Assembly (NCBI RefSeq): GCF_000516985.1
Contig: NW_006917102.1
Coordinates: forward strand, 186,001-250,000
From: Pestalotiopsis fici W106-1
Lineage: Eukaryota > Ascomycota > Sordariomycetes > Amphisphaeriales > Sporocadaceae
DNA: 64,000 nucleotides
Direction: 5' to 3'
The stretch's first letter is position 1; each line of letters starts with the position of its first letter. A model generated the notes under the pieces. It was given only the letters and a program-made list of their open reading frames with translations. It had not been told where the DNA came from and ran no database searches. Both the position numbers and the translations under genes were made by a program. Shown here in pieces: positions 11,290 through 22,184 of this stretch.

Positions 11290-11470
11290 GACGATCTTGA
11301 TAGCTCATATCAGTCATACATCGTCGTCAGCTTCAAACCTTGAACATGCCCCTCAAGCCTTCACAAGCCGACGACGATAAAGGCGACCTTGATGGCCCAA
11401 TTCACTGACACATCTTCGCCAGCTTCAGGCTACCATCGTCTCTCTCAAGCCCTTTCAAGCTGGTGACGAT
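11290..11470 (+). repeat. Degenerate two-copy tandem repeat, about 90-bp unit, upstream of MYND gene
   Basis: Bases 11290-11378 and 11382-11470 align end to end. Both run through a GACGATCTTGAT-like start, a GTCAGCTTC/GCCAGCTTC centre, a CTCAAGCC block and a GACGA end. Similarity is imperfect (roughly two thirds to three quarters by eye). A 16-A run follows at 11517-11532. The repeat lies in the 5' flank of the MYND gene. Confidence 0.55.
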
Positions 11471-11705
11471 GAGCCTGAGTCCACAAACGCAATCGCAGTC
11501 AAGCTTCAGCTTCTTGAAAAAAAAAAAAAAAATCTGCATCTTTCCTCTTTTGCGTACCAGCAGCTCTTGCCTAAGCTCTGGTGCCAACCCTTCTTTGTAC
11601 CCTTTGGAAGCTGTGAAGCTTACCTGTCCCCGACTCTGAATCTCTCTTCAACATTCAACATCACCAGCACCCGCCACAGAGTGTTTTTATTACACTCAAG
11701 CAGAC

Positions 11706-13249
11706 ATGGATATCATCCGTGTTCCCGGTGACACCAACGTCACTGACTCTGGTCAAAATAACGTTCCCAACCCCTGGCACAGCGACACCCTCCCCGTCAG
11801 TTTCTTCGCCCTCGATCGCGATATGGAGCGCGAAAAGCCCCAGGTCATGAAGTTCTGCTTGATGTGCGATAAGGTGGGAATTTTGAATTGCTTCACCTGC
11901 GACGCCCCTTACTGCTCTGAGCTCTGCCAGGAGAAGGACTTCAAGATCCACGAGTCCATCTGTTCGCAGCTCACTGGCGAGTTTCACGATTGCCAACGCC
12001 CCGACGGCCAGCACTTTCGAGTTCTGTTCTTCCCGCAGAACGAAGACCAGCCGCGCTTCCTCTGGATAAAGCACGAAGCCAGCGATGAAGAGGTTCAAAA
12101 GACCATGCACAGAATCATTGTCCGAGACTGCGAATTTCAGCCTCGCCAGCCGACGTTTGCCACCGAGACCCGAGCCATTACTATTAACCATTCCAACGCG
12201 ATCCGCCGCTGTGGCCATGGCTTGAGACTCAATTCGATGACCCAGATGAAGCACTACAATGCTGAGAATGGCGGACCAGTCATCAACAAGGCACTAGCCA
12301 GACTTTCGCCAGCAGGACATGCTTCTGTCTTGTTCGGACCGGCCATTCTCTGGGGCTACCATTACAGAACCGATGCCGAGTTGCATGATCCCAAGTCCCG
12401 CCTTCGTCCCATGGACGTTGGAGCCCGCGACATCCGCTCGCTTATGGACTACATGCTGGGAAGGATGACTAACCCTTGCGTGGTCGAGCCTCAGCGGCTC
12501 ACTATGCAGCGCCGTGTCCCCCTAACCTGGGCTGTCAAGGTTAATTGTGAAGGTGACGTTGCACGTTTCAAACGTGTTCTTCATGATGGAGTGACTGAGC
12601 TCCCCATTTTCGAGTCCGTCAAAGTCATCAAGTACACCATGGACCCCTGGATCACGGTCGGCTGGGCCAAAATCCTTGGACGTAAGTAATTTCTGGTGTC
12701 ACTATTTGCCATGTTCTTAATTGTTCAGCGACCGCTCCATTTCAAATATTGTAGTATAAGACGACAGACTCAGATGCAATGCTCGAAAAAGCTGTCCCCG
12801 ACTAATTTATCCATTTGGAAAATAATTGCTTACATGGTGTTATTGTAGTGCATTGGGAGTATCGCCAGGTCTGGAGCAATCGCGAATTGAAGGAATCGGG
12901 TAGGATGGAACTTCTGCGTAACCCTCATACCCGCTACTTCACCGCCGAAACTCTCCAGCCCGGTGACCATCTCGGACCGGATGCCGAGGACAAGTTCCAG
13001 TTGGGAACGGTGGTAGTTCGCCGCAGAGACGGCGGCCTTATCCATCCCTACCACGTCCAGTGGATGGTCGACTTTCTGGACAAGATCCGCAAGGAACGCG
13101 GTCAGCGTCGACTCCTGCTTCTGGTCAACAAGTTCCTCAACAACGAGCCGATTCCGCACTACAATCGAGAGGACATGGAATGGGACTGGCGAAATTTTCG
13201 CTTCTGGTGCCCGGGCGGTAGAAATGTTGGTACGCCCTGGAATTTGTGA
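11706..13249 (+). CDS. MYND-type zinc-finger protein of unknown function
   Basis: Exons 11706-12681 and 12849-13249 are joined by a 167-bp GTAAGT..TAG intron and give 458 aa. The joined frame reads through with phase 1. Residues about 51-86 contain a MYND finger: CLMCDKVGILNCFTCDAPYC, then C-x3-C-type spacing and HESIC at the end. The rest has no domain I recognise, but a region near residues 185-225 (RRCGHGLRLNSMTQMKHYN, then a GPAILWGYHYR stretch) and the C-terminus resemble lineage-specific fungal MYND proteins that occur in expanded families. It is probably intracellular, as no signal or membrane segment is seen. The intron is longer than its neighbours', so a second small intron cannot be excluded. 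Confidence 0.85.
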
Positions 13250-13419
13250 TCACGGGATGGGATCGAAGGGGACATGGAACCATAGTGTACAAGGGTACAT
13301 AAAGGTATCTGCATGTCGATACCGGATATGTTTTTGGCATTTCCTCGCTCTGCGAATGCAAAGAAATTTGCCACGCCGCAGCGTGCTCTTCTCAAGCTAT
13401 GTACATAACTTGATATGAA

Positions 13420-14604
13420 TCACCATCGTGAATCCCAAAGGGGGCGCAATGCAGTTAAACCAATAAAAAGAGACTCAGTGGTCCGAATCGTTTTACTGCC
13501 CTGTCCCGGGAGAATATTGACCCAGTGATCGAACAGCTCTTTTGTCCTTCCTCTAATGATGCCCATCTCCTGCAGTGCTGGGTCGTTCTCGGCGGCGTAT
13601 TCCAGCCCACGGGGTCCACCAAAGACCAAGAGGAGATGGTTGAACTTGACCGTCTCCCTTCTCCTTGGACCAAATGCTTCTGATATCGGTGATCCACGTT
13701 CTGATGTTCCAACGCTGAGATCGTAACCATCTTCGTAGGGGCACTCTTCGAAGATTGACGCCAAAGATTTGCAACGCCGGATGGCATAGCCCCAGTACAG
13801 ACCTGCCTCAGTCCTCGGTGTTGCAGGATGGACGGCATCTGCGCGGGCCGGATCCTTGGGATCAAATTTGAGAGTGACGCGGTGGTTTGCCGGAATATCG
13901 TCATCAATAGTGACTCTCAGGTTCCCACCAACATCAACGACGGTGCCCTTGCCACCACTTGGGCCCTCTGATGTCGTTATACCCTCGCCGTAGGGCAGAT
14001 ATTCTGAAGGGTTGGGGTGATGTGGCATTTCCAAGCTCTCGAGAAGACCGGCCTGCTTGAGATTGGGGTGGACTGGAATCAGTGCCTTGCGCATAAAGGG
14101 CGGCACCTCGACATAGTTGAGCAAGTGCTCAATGTAGCCACAGGGATCAATGTCACCCGTGTACATGGAAGGGTCGACATTCCTGACCCGCTTGTCCAGG
14201 GGCGTGTCGTCAAAAATGACAACCTCGTCCACGGCAAAAACGGCCAGTGCGCGAGAGATCTGGTTGACGACGGCGGTGCGCTGATCATCTCGACGGCAGC
14301 TGCAGGCCAAGGTCAGCAAATAAACTTTATACCAAATGCGATGAGCCACGATAGTGATTCCTTACGTAGACAAGATACTGCCGGGGATGGCTACAGACAC
14401 CGTCCATGTACGGCCACCTTCAGGCTTGAACATTGCGGTAGGCTTGGTGGTGTCGATAGAATTGCCGTCGCTAGAGGTCTTGCGCTTCTATATGCGGCAG
14501 TCAGAATGTGACTAGCTGCTTCCAATGCTATGCAGATATTATTGCAAAATTTGCAAATACAGTCAAAAGGTACAAACCTTTTGCCTATTTTGATCATAGG
14601 ACAT
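13420..14604 (-). CDS. SPOUT-family RNA methyltransferase (C9orf114/SPOUT1-like)
   Basis: Three exons (14604-14578, 14487-14366, 14299-13420) give 342 aa; the first exon encodes only nine residues. The joined N-terminus reads FKPEGGRTWTVSVAIPGSIL, then RTAVVNQISRALAVFAVDEV and a VIFDDTP strand, which is the start of the Pfam Methyltrn_RNA_3 domain. GYIEHLLNYVEVPPFMRK and the C-terminal HLLLVFGGPRGLE (trefoil-knot SAM site) agree with this family. An insert near residues 160-230 resembles the OB-like part of the human protein. The human homologue is an RNA methyltransferase also linked to centrosome and spindle function. Nuclear or nucleolar RNA modification is likely but the target base is unknown. 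The start Met is supported by the short Lys-rich N-terminus after splicing. Confidence 0.88.
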
Positions 14605-15066
14605 ATTGGTGAGAGCCACACTGGTATTATACTTTTTTTTCTGCAGGTTTATCGGCGACCTGCCTACTTCTGGTAATAAATCCAACCTGCCTTGCCGATA
14701 TTGGCTTGGTGCTGTCGTCTGCTGCAACTCAATTTTTTAGCGGACTGAATTGTTTCTACCGGCCAAACGCAGCAGCGAGGCCACTGACCGCCTGCGCTTT
14801 ACAGAGTGCTGGCTCCCCACTTACAGAGTACGTACCCATCTTGGCCATTAGCTAATGCAAAGCGGGACCGGGATTGTGGCACAGTGGAGATGTGGACAGC
14901 TTTATCGCTTTATCAGCATCGGCGCGGAGGCAATGACCTGAGCGTCCTTTCAACCTACATACCTGCTCACACTGGACTTGCTTACAATTCAGCTCTGCTG
15001 TGGTGAAAAAGAACAGGCAGAATCACAAATCACTTCTTATTTGGGCTCGTTGGATCTACCGCGACC
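14605..15066. other. Divergent promoter region, SPOUT methyltransferase / thioredoxin
   Basis: This 462-bp region separates two divergent housekeeping genes. An A/T run (TTATACTTTTTTTTCTGC) lies just above the SPOUT start. Nothing else is seen. Confidence 0.45.
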
Positions 15067-15888
15067 ATGGCAGTCAGTATTGGTTCTCAAAATGAATGGT
15101 CGCGCATTCTCAGCTCGTCGACAATCGTTGTCGCAGACTGTAAGCAGCACCACGGAGCACTTCCCATCTGCCCCTCCGTCTCTTGCGCAATGGCTCGTGT
15201 CGCTGACAAACTGAATGAACGTCTTCAGTCTACGCCGACTGGTGTGGTCCCTGCAAGATGATTGCACCGACGTTCGAATCGCTCGCGACCAAATTCTCCA
15301 AGCCCGGCAAGATTACCTTTTGCAAGGTGAACACCGATAGCCAGCAGTCCATTGCCTCGGCCCATGGTGTCCGCGCCATGCCCACCTTTCTCATCTTCAA
15401 GAATGGCTCCGTTATTGAGACGATCCAGGGTGCGAACCCGCCGGCCCTGACTGCCGCCGTCGAGAAGTCTGTCAAGCTGGCTGGTACATCTGCCCCCGGT
15501 GCCTCTTTCAAGACCCCTGGCAGGACCCTCGGCGGTACCGGACCTGCAACGACCTCGAGTCGTTGGGGCGGCGGCGGTGGACGTTCGTTGGGAGGATCAT
15601 CCAGATTCAGCTCGTTCAACGTGCTTAATGCGTTGTTGACGTTCTTTGGATTATACATCGTCTCTCTCTTTTCGGCAAGTTTTCAGAATGTCCTTTTTCC
15701 GCCAAAGCGGTTACTAATATCTCTTACAGTTCGACCCATACAAGGCAGCAGAAAACTCCGATTTCAACGTGCACAAGCCCAGGAGCGAGACATTTGGTAG
15801 AGACCAGGGAAGCGGAAGACCGGGAGCAGCAGCAGCAGCGCGCCCTACAAATGGCGTAAAAACCTTGGCTGATCTCGGTGGAAGTTAA
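15067..15888 (+). CDS. Thioredoxin-domain protein with C-terminal membrane anchor
   Basis: Three exons (15067-15139, 15229-15674, 15730-15888) give 225 aa. Residues 1-105 are a thioredoxin fold: VVADFYADWCGPCKMIAP places the redox pair Cys30 and Cys33 across the first splice junction, and VRAMPTFLIF carries the cis-Pro. A Gly/Ser-rich linker (about 120-150) follows. Then a single hydrophobic segment (VLNALLTFFGLYIVSLFS, about 156-173) and a polar, Ala-rich tail ending in ADLGGS. The second intron uses a GC donor (GGCAAGT) with a TACAG acceptor; using it restores a phase-0 join, while no nearby GT donor does. The layout is a tethered reductase; which membrane is unknown. Confidence 0.88.
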
Positions 15889-16405
15889 TATCTATCTCAC
15901 TACCTTGCTGCGTATTATACCCACAGTTTTTTGTTCTAGTCGGAGCATTTCGTCCTGGATTCTGCCTCTTCAGAACTGCCTAGCCTATAGCATTTTGCTA
16001 CTTTGAATCTTTGATTAAATCCAATAAAGTAAAACTATCATTGGTGTTTTGAGCAGAGCTTCAAGATTCAGACAAGAAGTCTACATGAAGTGCACTCTTG
16101 CCTTTGAGTTCAGTACCATACCTGATCGGAGTATATGCGAATACCTTGAGGTAAACGATGATGAATTCGGACAATTTGGTTGGTTCAAACAGAATCGACG
16201 CACCATCCCAGTGCCGCTAGCATGGGTCTTGGGAATTTCTAGCTCTAGCGACGGAGACCCTCCAAAGCTCTAAAATTCCATCAACCGCACGACTGCTGAA
16301 ATGCAAATTGCCACCAAATCGAGGTCTCTCGTCCTCAATTTGCCAACTCTATTCATCTTCTCTCATTTTTGTATTTGTAAAACATTTCTACCTATATAAC
16401 CTACC
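15889..16405. other. Intergenic region upstream of Rsm22 gene
   Basis: This holds the thioredoxin 3' flank (AATAAA-like near 16022) and the Rsm22 promoter. A TATATAA stretch at about 16394 is too close to the start codon to be a normal TATA box. A 74-codon ORF has no motif. Confidence 0.4.
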
Positions 16406-18859
16406 ATGCTGTCTGCACGCAAGGCACAGAAGGCCTGCCCTGGCTGCCAGGCGCAGCTTCTCAGTCTTTTCGAGAACAGCTTCAGTAGTACCACGAGCCG
16501 CGCACGACGATCCATGCCCAGCAGCATTCGGAATAGACAGTCGCAAACCTTTGCGAAACGAACATTTTCGACTACAAAGAGAAGGTTACAAGAATCGCAC
16601 CCCGAGACGACGCCCTCTCTCACCCAGACGCCCGAGGAGATTGAGCTGGTTGTGCGACAAGCCAAGCACCAATTTGGCAACACACTGCCCAAAGGGTACC
16701 TAAGCGATGCCGAGCTCAAGCTATATACACGATACTATGGCGCTCCTTTACGAGAGACGAGACCGGAAGATGTTGGAGTGCCTATAAGTAAATCAGTGCT
16801 GAAGGAGACACACAAATACGTCTTGGTCAATGATAAGAACACTCTACTGCGCGAGAACGAACACGGAGAGCTCGAAGAGGTTACCTATCAGGTGTCCGAC
16901 TTGGCAGAACCTTTGGACGCTTCAGCGGAAGAAACAGTCAGTGTTGCCAACGCTGTTGAGGATCTGGATCTGCCCTCCGAGGCTGGTATCGATTACATCA
17001 AGGCTGTCGCCAAGAACCAACGCGAGTTTGATGCCCTCATGACATTACAACGAGATTTTGAAAAGGCAAGTCTGCGGCCGAGGGAAGAGATTGAAGAGGA
17101 TGAGGAAGAAATTGAGGAGGAGGAGGAAGAACCTGCTGAAGAAGAAGAAGAAGAAGGCGAGGTGGACGCTGAATTTCTCCCAGAGGTCAGAGAGCGGGAT
17201 CGCGTGCACAAGTTTAGCGAGGTGGGCCAATGGAGGACGAATCCTACGACTCTTCATCTGCCAAAGGCCGAGTTTGTCGATCCCATCACCTTTCTACTTG
17301 GACGTACCGATACCAAACATGTGAGGGAAGCTGCTGAAGCCGCGTTTGGTGGCCCCGGTCTACCTCACTCGGTTGCTACGCCCCAAGGCGGCAAGGTGGC
17401 TGGTCAACTAGCCATTCCATTAGAAGCTGGACACGGTCGTATGACTGAGATTGAGGCAGACGCGTACATTGCAACCAATCTACCGGGAATGTATGCGTCG
17501 ACTATGGGAGTCCTGGTCGAGATCCGGAAGCGCATGGGCCCTCACTGGTTGCAAGGACTACTGAGTCGGAATAATGGCGAAGGCCCACGTGTACTCGATA
17601 TCGGCACAGGCGGCGCTGCCTTATCTGCTTGGGAGCAGGTTTTGCAAGCCGAATGGGACTTGCTCCATGGATCTACCGCCAACAGCAAGATAATGGGGCC
17701 ACCTGGAAAAAAGACAACCATAGTTGCTTCTGATCGTCTTCGCAACCGTGTGTCACGTTTCTTGCACAACACGCAGTTCTTGCCACGACTTCCAGATTAC
17801 TTGCACTCTGGTGATCATCCTGAAAAGATGGATGACTCGGAGCTGCCTGCGCCTCGCAAGGTTTACGACGTTATCATTGCATCCCACCAGCTCATGCCTT
17901 TGAAAGAGGAGCACAAACGCAAAACATTCATTGACAACCTGTGGGAGTTTCTTTCACCAGAAGGCGGAATTCTGATTATTCTTGAAAAGGGCCATCCGCG
18001 TGGCTTTGAGGCTGTAGCACATGCGCGCCAGCGACTCTTGGACGAGTTCATCGAGTGTCCCACATCGGATCCTCAACCAGATACATTGGAGCCGGAAGCG
18101 CGCCGCATTCGTGAGCCTGGTATGATTGTTGCGCCATGCACCAATCACAAGAAATGTCCCATGTATCAGACCCCTGGGCTTGCTCACGGCCGAAAAGACT
18201 TTTGCCACTTTAGCCAGCGCTTCATTCGCCCGCCATTCTTGCAAAAGATACTCGAAGCAAGCCATCGTAATCACCAGGATATCGACTTTTCCTTTGTGGC
18301 TGTTCAGCGAGGCGTAACGCCCAACTCACCCAGGCGCCTGTCAGTCCGGCAAGGCAAGGATGCCATTCAGTCTGCTTTTCAAGGTTATGAAAAGGCGACT
18401 GAAGCCCCCAACGCACTATCGCTGCCCAGAACCATCCTTCCTCCTCTGAAGCGGACTGGCCACGTTACATTTGACATGTGCACACCTGCCGGGACGTTGG
18501 AGAGATGGACAGTACCAAAGAGCTTCAGTCGCCAGGCCTACCGTGATGCACGCAAGGCGCAGTGGGGCGATCTCTGGGCACTGGGTGCCAAAACACGCGT
18601 TGCTAGACCTGTCAGACTTGGTAAAGGCGGCGTCGCACCAGATGATGGTGGTATCAGAGCAAAACGGGCGGCCAAAGCCGTCAAAGCCAAGACTACAGTC
18701 GTCAGTATGGACCTTGATTCGCCATATCAGAGCACCGGAGATAGAGAAAGGAGCAGCCTGCTAGGCGGTCGCGGCAGAACTCCCGAAGTGAGGCGAACCA
18801 AGGGCGGCAAGAAGGTCCGTCAAAGGCGAATTCGGGACGTGCTGGGAGATGACGATTAA
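16406..18859 (+). CDS. rsm22: Rsm22-like mitochondrial small-ribosomal-subunit protein (methyltransferase fold)
   Basis: An intronless 817-aa frame. The first ~60 residues are rich in Arg, Ser and Thr with few acids, as in a mitochondrial presequence. A long acidic run (about residues 225-250, mostly Glu) precedes the conserved part. The Rsm22/METTL17 domain starts near residue 335. RVLDIGTGGAALSAWEQV is the SAM-binding loop, and DVIIASHQLMPL corresponds to motif IV. The cysteine-rich part, with CPMYQTPGLAHGRKDFCHFSQ, matches the region that binds an iron-sulfur cluster in this family. It is a component or assembly factor of the mitochondrial 37S subunit. The C-terminal tail is basic. The large insert and length are typical for filamentous fungi. 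Confidence 0.94.
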   Translation: MLSARKAQKACPGCQAQLLSLFENSFSSTTSRARRSMPSSIRNRQSQTFAKRTFSTTKRRLQESHPETTPSLTQTPEEIELVVRQAKHQFGNTLPKGYLSDAELKLYTRYYGAPLRETRPEDVGVPISKSVLKETHKYVLVNDKNTLLRENEHGELEEVTYQVSDLAEPLDASAEETVSVANAVEDLDLPSEAGIDYIKAVAKNQREFDALMTLQRDFEKASLRPREEIEEDEEEIEEEEEEPAEEEEEEGEVDAEFLPEVRERDRVHKFSEVGQWRTNPTTLHLPKAEFVDPITFLLGRTDTKHVREAAEAAFGGPGLPHSVATPQGGKVAGQLAIPLEAGHGRMTEIEADAYIATNLPGMYASTMGVLVEIRKRMGPHWLQGLLSRNNGEGPRVLDIGTGGAALSAWEQVLQAEWDLLHGSTANSKIMGPPGKKTTIVASDRLRNRVSRFLHNTQFLPRLPDYLHSGDHPEKMDDSELPAPRKVYDVIIASHQLMPLKEEHKRKTFIDNLWEFLSPEGGILIILEKGHPRGFEAVAHARQRLLDEFIECPTSDPQPDTLEPEARRIREPGMIVAPCTNHKKCPMYQTPGLAHGRKDFCHFSQRFIRPPFLQKILEASHRNHQDIDFSFVAVQRGVTPNSPRRLSVRQGKDAIQSAFQGYEKATEAPNALSLPRTILPPLKRTGHVTFDMCTPAGTLERWTVPKSFSRQAYRDARKAQWGDLWALGAKTRVARPVRLGKGGVAPDDGGIRAKRAAKAVKAKTTVVSMDLDSPYQSTGDRERSSLLGGRGRTPEVRRTKGGKKVRQRRIRDVLGDDD

Positions 18860-19110
18860 TGACAGAAAGGGAAAATTGTATAAACAGAGCTTGACTGGGA
18901 CTTGACGACATGGTTTGGGACAAGTATAAAAGTTGTAAAATATGACCAAAAAAATGTCACCGCGTACTAGACGTGGCCTAATAGAGACACTCTCAACCGC
19001 GATTTCCATGGCTTTTAATTCATCATCTTCATATCCCATGGTATAATAAACACCTCGCGGCAAGGCGAAAATAGATTCATCGGAATGTGACTGGTATTTC
19101 TTTCTTTCTT

Positions 19111-19827
19111 TTACATCCTCACAGCAATGACTGTCAAGCAAATGATGCCAAATAAGAATGATTGGTGACCGTTCAATGGTCCCGCATCACTTGTCGCCGT
19201 GCCAGTTGTGCTTGTCGCCGAGTCTGTTCCTGTCCCCATTCCGGTACCCGTAGCTGTCGCGGTGTTTGAAAGGGAGTCCCCCGTCGTCGTCGCCGTCGCC
19301 GTCGCCGTCCCCGCAAGCAGCTCCACGCCCGAAGTGATCAGCATTGGTTGCAATCCAGGAAAAACGTCAAAATTTTGTTGTCCCCGGGACTCGGGCAGGG
19401 TGGGAAGGTATGTCACATTCCAGTAAAACGCCTCGTAACTGGTACTTTCGTACGACGTGGAAGAAAAGTCCTCGCACGTGGCCTCGGTGGTGCCGCCGAC
19501 AAAGGTGCACGACGATTGTACCGACTCCTGCGCGGGATTGCCGTCGTCGTCAGTGTCGTACTCGTCCACGCTGTGGCGGTTGTATTCCTGCCAGCCCGGC
19601 CCCGCCGTGATGCGCGCGTACTCTGTGCGCGTGGAAAAGGCGCAGTACTCCCTCTCGCAGTCTAGCACGTAGGTCGTGGCCGTGGCGTCGGCGGCGGCGA
19701 CGTAGCCGGTCGCGGCCATGGACGACCCGGATACTGGCACGTCCCAGAAGAGGGAGACTATAGTGGTGGATTCGCCGGCGGCGAGAAGGGCCGCGGCCGA
19801 TAGCAAGAGTTGGTGTTGAAGCAGCAT
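19111..19827 (-). CDS. Secreted Ser/Thr-rich protein, probably GPI-anchored, unknown function
   Basis: Single exon, 238 aa. A signal peptide (MLLQHQLLLSAAALLAAGES) leads into a globular domain of about 130 residues with cysteine pairs at VLDCEREYCAF and SSCTFVGGTTEATC, which probably form two disulfides. From about residue 170 the chain is almost only Thr, Ala, Ser and Gly (TATATATTTGDS type), typical of an O-glycosylated stalk. The last 16 residues (SFLFGIICLTVIAVRM) are hydrophobic and sit behind a small-residue segment, as expected for a GPI signal. Similar architectures are widespread in fungal cell-wall proteins without known function. A high-GC antisense frame across the gene is a shadow. 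Confidence 0.77.
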   Translation of the reverse strand: MLLQHQLLLSAAALLAAGESTTIVSLFWDVPVSGSSMAATGYVAAADATATTYVLDCEREYCAFSTRTEYARITAGPGWQEYNRHSVDEYDTDDDGNPAQESVQSSCTFVGGTTEATCEDFSSTSYESTSYEAFYWNVTYLPTLPESRGQQNFDVFPGLQPMLITSGVELLAGTATATATTTGDSLSNTATATGTGMGTGTDSATSTTGTATSDAGPLNGHQSFLFGIICLTVIAVRM

Positions 19828-20535
19828 CTTGATGCAAGTTTGCGAGTTGCAAGTTATGGCTCAGCGCAGTACACGATGGATGCCTCGAAAGGAGAGCAGA
19901 CTTGATTCTTGTTCATACATTGTCGCATTGCGCAGGCTTCCCTTTTTACTTCTGGGTTGAGAAAGATGCTCGAACTTTGCGCGTTGCCCGTTTAATTCTA
20001 GTTTCACGAATCCTGCGAGCTGAAATGATGGCCCTTGAATATTGATCCAGTCCGTGCCGCATCGTCACCTTGGATAGGAGATTGGCATGGTCCGAATACG
20101 ACAATGCCCCTGTACGCCGGGCAGAGTCACGATAATGACTCACGATGCTGTCCTCGTTTGTGGAAACTTGGCTTGGGCTTTTTGCTCAAAGTTGACGTTT
20201 AAATTCACTATTCTCAAGTGCTCCACTAACAAGATCAGTAATCACATTTCATCTCATCAAGTAGGTATGTACTCAGGACAAGGGAGTAGGTAGACTAGAC
20301 GCGATTTAGCGGGACCGCACGTATACCAAGCCTGCATGCTTAAATATAAGCTTAATTGACAATGATAGGATGAGACACTCAAACTTTGCATATCAGATCG
20401 ACAACACCCCTGGCAATGGAATACTTGCACCATTCATGCATGGGATTAATTCAGCAAGGCCATAGTTTCTGATTTGATTTTATACAGATTTTCATGTTGG
20501 CACTGAGCAGAGGCGAATGATGTCTGTGTTTTCGT
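19828..20535. other. Intergenic region between GPI-like protein and GH27 genes
   Basis: About 700 bp: promoter of the Ser/Thr-rich protein gene on the left, 3' flank of the GH27 gene on the right. No further feature is supported. Confidence 0.4.
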
Positions 20536-22184
20536 TCAGGCAGGCGTCAGCTGCAAGAACTGGGAGTTTCCATCGTCCAAGACTGCCGACAGACTTCCTC
20601 CAGACTCTACAGTAGTGACGGTACCATTCCATACGTCTGTGACTGCATAGCTTGAGCCATCTAGACCTAGATCCGCCAATGAGACTGTAACAGTCAAATT
20701 CCCAGTGCCAACAGTGTCATAACCTCCTCTCCCCTCGTTCTCACCCAAGTTTGTTAGCAGCACGTAGGCGTTTCCGTCACCGTCAGGACCGGAAAGCCAG
20801 GCCTATTTAAACAGAGATGTCAGTAATTGCTTCTTTCTAGTCGTATGAGAGCTGATTCAAGAGTCAAATGACAGGTTTTAGGCATAACAGGCAAAGCCGT
20901 ATCCAAGTCATCACCTCCCAAGACATATCTGTAGGGAAAGGAACAGCGAAGATTACTCACCTGCAGCTGCATCGCCTGGTTGCTCCCTGTACCTGGGTTG
21001 CGCGGCTGCATCGGATAGGTTGCGCAAAATTCTGCGGCAGAGATTGATGAGGCTGAAGTAATTAGTTGCAAGCCGAGATCGTCAATGCTTGTCATGTCCG
21101 AGCCCAGGATAAGGTTAGCGGATGCGCCAATCCAATGGCTCGCGATAGTTATTCGCTGTCCATCAGTAATGCCCGTCACGTTTTCCCCGTTGCCAATGAA
21201 CATATTGTCCAAATCAGGGTAAACCACCATGGCTGTGTTAGCCTCGAGTACTTGGTTGATATATTGACGATACTGTTCGATAGTGCCCTGGACCTTCCAC
21301 ATGCTGCCGAGGAATTTGGAAGATCCAGCGGCATTAATGTCCACGGCGACCCGTATACTGTCGGCGTTGGCCTCCCATAGTCCAAGATAGGGCGAATTAC
21401 GGCAGACGTTTGCCGAAAGATCAAGACGTATCTGCCGACCGCTGTTGATGATAGCCTGATGGTATGCGATAGCGGCGGCGCTGGTATTTGATGGTTCGCC
21501 ACTATCTCCGATTTGGGAACCTGGCGTGATATAATCGAGTTTGATCATATCAACCCCCCAGTTAGCCCAAAGAGCGATTTGCGTATCATGCCAGGTTTGG
21601 GTGTCTGGGTTGGAGTAGTTGAAATAGCAGTTCCCACTCGTGTCCTCCGAGCCGTCAAAGGTAGAGCCAATAAGGATGTCGGTGCCGTAGATGGTCTTGT
21701 TGGTGGCATCACAAGGCACGTTGGGTTGACTATAGATACCCAGCAAGAGCCCCATGTCATGGAGCGTGCTGGCCAAGGATGCCATGTCGTCAAAGAGTGT
21801 GCTGTTCTGAACAATACGACCATAGTCGTCTGTTGTAGAACTATCCCAACCACCGTCGATACTGCACAGGGTGTAGCCTGCGTTGGCGTAAGCATCGCCG
21901 GCCAAGACTGAGCATTGCTGAAGAATAAAGGTTTCGTTAGGGTAGCCGGATAGGGATGATGGATAACTCGGCGTGGTCCTTGGATTATCCTGGATGCCCC
22001 ACGAGTTCCATCCCCTCGGAGGCGCAGTAAAGCCACCGGGTGTTTCTCCAGTCGTAATGACAGTCAGAGTATCGCCATTCGTGTTTGCCGCTTGCGGATA
22101 GCAGCCAGAGGTAGCGCGATGCTCAAGATGGTGCCGAGCTGCGGAGAGGCCGAAAAGGGAGACAAGCAGCGCGCTGTTCAACAT
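20536..22184 (-). CDS. Secreted GH27 alpha-galactosidase
   Basis: Two exons, 22184-20961 and 20802-20536, with a phase-0 intron of 158 bp give 496 aa. The signal peptide is MLNSALLVSLFGLSAA. The GH27 barrel is clear: PRGWNSWG, LCSIDGGWD, MGLLLGIYSQP, and VDMIKLDYITPGS, whose Asp217 is the expected nucleophile. Asp283 in the IRVAVDINAAGS stretch is the likely acid/base. The second exon encodes the C-terminal beta-sandwich (GPDGDGNAYVLLTNLGENEG onwards). The LDY rather than YDxC form and the long loops point to the larger fungal AglB/AglD-like branch. It would release galactose from galactomannan or raffinose-type sugars outside the cell. Several N-glycosylation sequons are present. Confidence 0.94.
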
